From assembly GCA_963928645.1 (NCBI GenBank), contig CAWVGT010000133.1:1-16862 (forward strand): a stretch of DNA of 16,862 nt. Reading direction: 5' to 3'. The position numbers and the translations under genes were made by a program. This document shows positions 14,546 to 16,862 of the stretch, piece by piece. This DNA comes from Fimadaptatus sp963928645. Lineage in GTDB: Bacteria; Bacillota; Clostridia; Christensenellales; Aristaeellaceae. How positions within the stretch are numbered: the stretch's first letter is position 1; each line of letters opens with the position of its first letter. A model generated the notes under the pieces. The model saw only the letters and a program-made list of their open reading frames with translations. It did no database searches and was not told the DNA's origin.

Positions 14546-15031
14546 TCAATCGGCTTCGGTCAGCACCAGCACGGCGCCTTCCGCCCCGAGCAGCTCCGCG
14601 AGCTGGACGTCCGTCATGGCCTCGATGCGCCCCAGCCGGGTGTATTCCCAGGTGTTGCTTCCGAAAAACAGCACGATCTGATCGGAGGCATACAGCATTA
14701 TGTCGCCGGGCGCGGCAGTGAGAGTCGCGTCGGCGTCGGGCAGGCGGGTCGGCAGTGCGCCGACCTGCTCAAAGCCGCCATAGCGCCGGGTCTGTACCGT
14801 CACATCGCCCTGACTGACCAGCGCGCCCAGCGCGTCCACCGCCTCGTTCCGCTCCCACTGCACTGCGATCGGCACGCCGTTTACTGTCAGCCGAATTTGG
14901 GATTCCGCCGGGTTCATATCATCACTCTCCAATAATGCGCCGCGCGCCGCATCCGGTGCTGTGCCCATGGCCGGGCCCAGCGCGATCGCGGCGATCAGCG
15001 CCAGCAGTACTGCGATATTGCGCATATTCAC
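14546..15031 (-). CDS. Exported cyclophilin-like fold protein
   Basis: The product has 161 residues. The GTG start at 15031 has GAGGCG about 9 nt upstream, overlapping the stop of the preceding gene. Residues 1-23 are a signal peptide (RNIAVLLALIAAIALGPAMG). The C-terminal 115 residues match the small cyclophilin-like domain found in many Firmicutes: IRLTVNGVPIAV at the start, PGDIMLYASDQIVLFF and YTRLGRIEA later. Relatives are single-domain, mostly cytoplasmic proteins of uncertain role, often near MerR regulators and oxidoreductases. True cyclophilin isomerase activity should not be assumed. Here the domain carries an export signal and a linker of about 25 residues, which is unusual. It is the second gene after a DUF362 protein and ends the operon. 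Confidence 0.82.
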   Translation of the reverse strand: MNMRNIAVLLALIAAIALGPAMGTAPDAARGALLESDDMNPAESQIRLTVNGVPIAVQWERNEAVDALGALVSQGDVTVQTRRYGGFEQVGALPTRLPDADATLTAAPGDIMLYASDQIVLFFGSNTWEYTRLGRIEAMTDVQLAELLGAEGAVLVLTEAD

Positions 15032-15042
15032 CTGTGCGCGCC

Positions 15043-16038
15043 TCAGGCGCGGAACGGCACGACGTGCCTGACCGCATCCGCCGGCGCGATGCGCTCGTCC
15101 TGGTCTATGTCCAGCAGCCGGTAGCGGTCGTTGCCGATGCCCAGCTCCTTCATGTAGGTCAGCTGGCGCAGCCCGTGGCGGCTCTCGATGCGCTCGACCA
15201 GGGCGGCGCGCTGCTGCGGCTGCATGGCGTAGACCAGATCCACCGACGCTTGATCCGCCGCCAGCATGTCAGTGGAAGCCACTATGCCCACGTTGGGCGT
15301 AACGACCGGCTCGGCGGCGCAGCCCTCGCAGTCGCACGAGACCGACATGTTGCGCAGCACGTTTATGTAGACTATCCGAGCGCCGAAGTTATCCGCCACG
15401 GCCTTGGCGGACTCGGTCATGCGCTCCATGAACTCCTCATAGCTGATGTCCCACATGTCGTCGGAGCCGGGCGTGGTGTGTATCATCGCCTTGCCGACGC
15501 GCCCGTCCGCGCAGCCTATGCCTATGTTCTTGCCCGAGCCGCCAAAGCCGCCCTTGGTGTGGCCCTTGAAGTGCGTCAGCACCAGCAGCGAGTCGTAGTC
15601 GGTCAGGTGCCCGCCCACGGCCATCTCGCTGAACCACTTGCCGCCGCGCACCGGCAGCATCGCTATGCCGTCCTCGTCCAGTATGTCCACCGGGCAGAAC
15701 GTCCAGCCGTTGGCGGCGATTGTCTGGCGGTGCTGCGGCGTGGTATAGCGGTCGCCGTCGTAATATGTGTTGGTCTCCACAATCGCCGCGCCGCTCAGCC
15801 GCGCCTCGACCAGCGCCCTGACCCACGGCCGGGGTATTATGTTGGGGCCGTCCTTTTCGCCGGTGTGCAGCTTGATGCCCACCTTGCCGGTCAGGCGCGC
15901 GCCGACCCGGTCGAATATGCGCAGCAGGCCCGCCGCGGACAGGTCGCCGGTGAAGTACACCGTGGACTCCGGGCCCGTGCGCTCGTCATAGGGTATGTAC
16001 CTGTCGCCGCCAGTGCCCGGTATGAGCTGTCTGTTCAT
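15043..16038 (-). CDS. DUF362-family protein
   Basis: The product has 331 residues, the size of DUF362 proteins without an added ferredoxin domain. ATG 16038 follows a perfect AAAGGAGGTCA at about 6 nt. Family features include GKVGIKLHTGEK (51-62), VETNTYYDGDRY (87-98), THFKGHTKGGFGGSGKNIGIGC (split here as THFKGHTKG from 155 and GFGGSGKNIGIGC to 176) and the Cys cluster SCDCEGC (C235, C237, C240), a possible metal or iron-sulfur site together with C176. There is no signal peptide or membrane segment, so it is cytoplasmic. The molecular function of the family is not settled; relatives are described as related to Fe-S proteins. It is the first gene of an operon with the exported cyclophilin-like protein, under a MerR-type promoter. 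Confidence 0.88.
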   Translation of the reverse strand: MNRQLIPGTGGDRYIPYDERTGPESTVYFTGDLSAAGLLRIFDRVGARLTGKVGIKLHTGEKDGPNIIPRPWVRALVEARLSGAAIVETNTYYDGDRYTTPQHRQTIAANGWTFCPVDILDEDGIAMLPVRGGKWFSEMAVGGHLTDYDSLLVLTHFKGHTKGGFGGSGKNIGIGCADGRVGKAMIHTTPGSDDMWDISYEEFMERMTESAKAVADNFGARIVYINVLRNMSVSCDCEGCAAEPVVTPNVGIVASTDMLAADQASVDLVYAMQPQQRAALVERIESRHGLRQLTYMKELGIGNDRYRLLDIDQDERIAPADAVRHVVPFRA

Positions 16039-16098
16039 GTATGTGACCTCCTTTGTCCGGCAGGCTGGAGCGCCGCCGGCATGGCGCTACCCCCTGCA

Positions 16099-16128
16099 TT
16101 GACAGCTGCGGGGGCGCGATGGTATACT
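16099..16128 (+). promoter_or_regulatory. Promoter of merR-family gene
   Basis: TTGACA (16099-16104) and TATACT (16123-16128) are separated by 18 bp. Transcription would start near 16135, inside the region of the divergent promoter and just left of the dyad at 16140-16159, so the regulator bound there would probably repress its own gene. Confidence 0.6.
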
Positions 16129-16131
16129 TTG

Positions 16132-16162
16132 ATTATAATACCTGAACCTGACTTCAGGTCAA
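16132..16162 (-). promoter_or_regulatory. MerR-type promoter/operator of the DUF362 operon
   Basis: On the minus strand TTGACC (16157-16162) and TATAAT (16132-16137) are separated by 19 bp, the overlong spacer typical of MerR-activated promoters. A perfect dyad, ACCTGAA-N6-TTCAGGT (16140-16159), lies between and slightly into the -35, where MerR proteins bind and twist the DNA. The MerR-family gene starts 38 bp away in the opposite direction. Start of transcription would be near 16125. Confidence 0.85.
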
Positions 16163-16199
16163 TAGCTTTGGCCGGATTTTTGAGAGAGGAGGCGCGCGC

Positions 16200-16640
16200 A
16201 TGTACACGATTGGCCAGGTCGCGGAGCTGTTTCATATGCCGATATCGACGCTGAGGTATTACGACCGGGAGGGGCTGTTCCCGGATCTGGAGCGCAGTGC
16301 CGGGATACGCAGCTTTTCGGAGCGGGAGCTGGAGGCGCTGCGCGTCATAGAATGCCTGAAGCGGGCGGGACTGGAGATCCGGGACATCAAACAGTTCATG
16401 CAGTGGTGCACGCAGGGCGCGGCGACCTACCGGCAGCGCTACGAGCTGTTCGTCCGGCAGCGCGCCGCCGTGGAGGCCGAGCTCGAGCACATGCAGCGCA
16501 TACTGGACATGATACGCTACAAGTGCTGGTACTATGAGACTGCGCTCCAGGACGGCGATGAGGAGCGGCTCAAGCGCCTCTCGCCGGAGGAGCTGCCCGA
16601 GGACATACGGCGGGCGTATGAGCACGCGCATTCGATCTGA
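16200..16640 (+). CDS. MerR-family transcriptional regulator
   Basis: The product has 146 residues; ATG 16200 follows GAGAGGAGG at about 8 nt. The N-terminal winged helix-turn-helix is complete: YTIGQVAELFHMPISTLRYY (2-21), then DREGLFPDLERSAGIRSFSE and the second helix pair ELEALRVIECLKRAGL. A long dimerisation helix follows (about 75-115), ending RYKCWYYETAL, a feature of a common Firmicutes MerR group that controls stress or detoxification genes. C-terminal metal-binding Cys motifs of the mercury or zinc sensors are absent, so the signal is more likely a small molecule or redox stress, which is inferred. It is divergent from the DUF362 operon and almost certainly controls it and itself through the shared dyad. 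Confidence 0.93.
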   Translation: MYTIGQVAELFHMPISTLRYYDREGLFPDLERSAGIRSFSERELEALRVIECLKRAGLEIRDIKQFMQWCTQGAATYRQRYELFVRQRAAVEAELEHMQRILDMIRYKCWYYETALQDGDEERLKRLSPEELPEDIRRAYEHAHSI

Positions 16641-16815
16641 GCGGAGCAGTGCGCCGGGCGATTGCCAGAGCCGAGATATAGACGGCATGTGCATCGCGCA
16701 ACGCGCGGCGCCGAGGGCCGGACGTGCGGCGGATAGACGGCGCCCTGCGGCGCTCAGGCGCCCAGGGCTGCGATGGTTAATGCCTTTAGGCAGTTGAGCG
16801 AAGCGAAACAGGCAA

Positions 16816-16834
16816 CCACCCGCTATGCGGGTGG
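16816..16834. repeat. Hairpin at the right edge, possible IS200/IS605-like end
   Basis: A perfect 8-bp stem (CCACCCGC/GCGGGTGG) with loop TAT is preceded by GAGCGAAGCGAAAC and followed by an A-rich stretch ending AAAAAAGTCAC at the window edge. Such hairpins near AAAAAAGTCAC tracts resemble left ends or leader regions of IS200/IS605-type elements in gut Clostridia, from general recollection only. The transposase would be outside the window. A plain bidirectional terminator for merR is the alternative. Confidence 0.35.
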
Positions 16835-16862
16835 GCAACAAAAAGTTATACAAAAAAGTCAC

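Noticed and set aside
14935..16254. 439-codon plus-strand frame opposite the DUF362 gene
   Set aside because: It runs antisense to two well-supported genes and through their divergent promoter; its composition is that of a shadow frame.

Overview
The window looks like a chromosomal segment of a GC-rich Bacillota (Clostridia-type) bacterium. The evidence is strong AGGAGG-type ribosome binding sites, frequent TTG and GTG starts, sigma-A-like promoters (TTGACA, 17-19 bp, TATAAT), and families typical of Firmicutes: a heterodimeric multidrug-type ABC exporter, an M3 oligopeptidase and a MerR regulator ending in a KCWYYETAL-type helix. Many genes use AUA as the main isoleucine codon despite the high GC. 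The species cannot be named from the sequence alone.

Left edge (1-1020). A TIR-domain protein on the minus strand, cut by the window start, is visibly less GC-rich than the rest. Next to it are an intact tRNA-Ala(CGC) with its terminator, a decayed second tRNA 5' half and a consensus tRNA promoter. This resembles the edge of an island at a tRNA gene.

Middle (1021-11440), all on the plus strand. It holds an exported M3-family zinc oligopeptidase (1491-3380). After a gap of about 870 bp come a consensus promoter with a palindrome on its -35 box, a possible leader ORF and an operon of two overlapping ABC exporter half-transporters plus a nitroreductase (4250-8467). A second gap leads to an operon of two exported hydrolases: a PhoA-type alkaline phosphatase with one zinc ligand replaced, and a GH16 endo-beta-glucanase (9148-11440).

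Repeat-rich region (11441-14545). Three clusters of a roughly 189-bp non-coding element are present. Each element is bounded by imperfect inverted ends around TTGACAAA/TTTGTCAA and flanked by direct copies of a 27-33 bp hairpin whose sequence is specific to the cluster. The best explanation is a MITE family that inserts at hairpins and duplicates the whole hairpin. Between the clusters lies a minus-strand pair of small exported proteins (12163-13209). The second is interrupted by an in-frame TAA.

Right part (14546-16862). A minus-strand operon of a DUF362 protein and an exported cyclophilin-fold protein is divergent from a merR gene. The divergent promoter has the classic MerR layout: a 19-bp spacer containing a perfect dyad. 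The window ends at a hairpin that may be the start of an IS200/IS605-like element.
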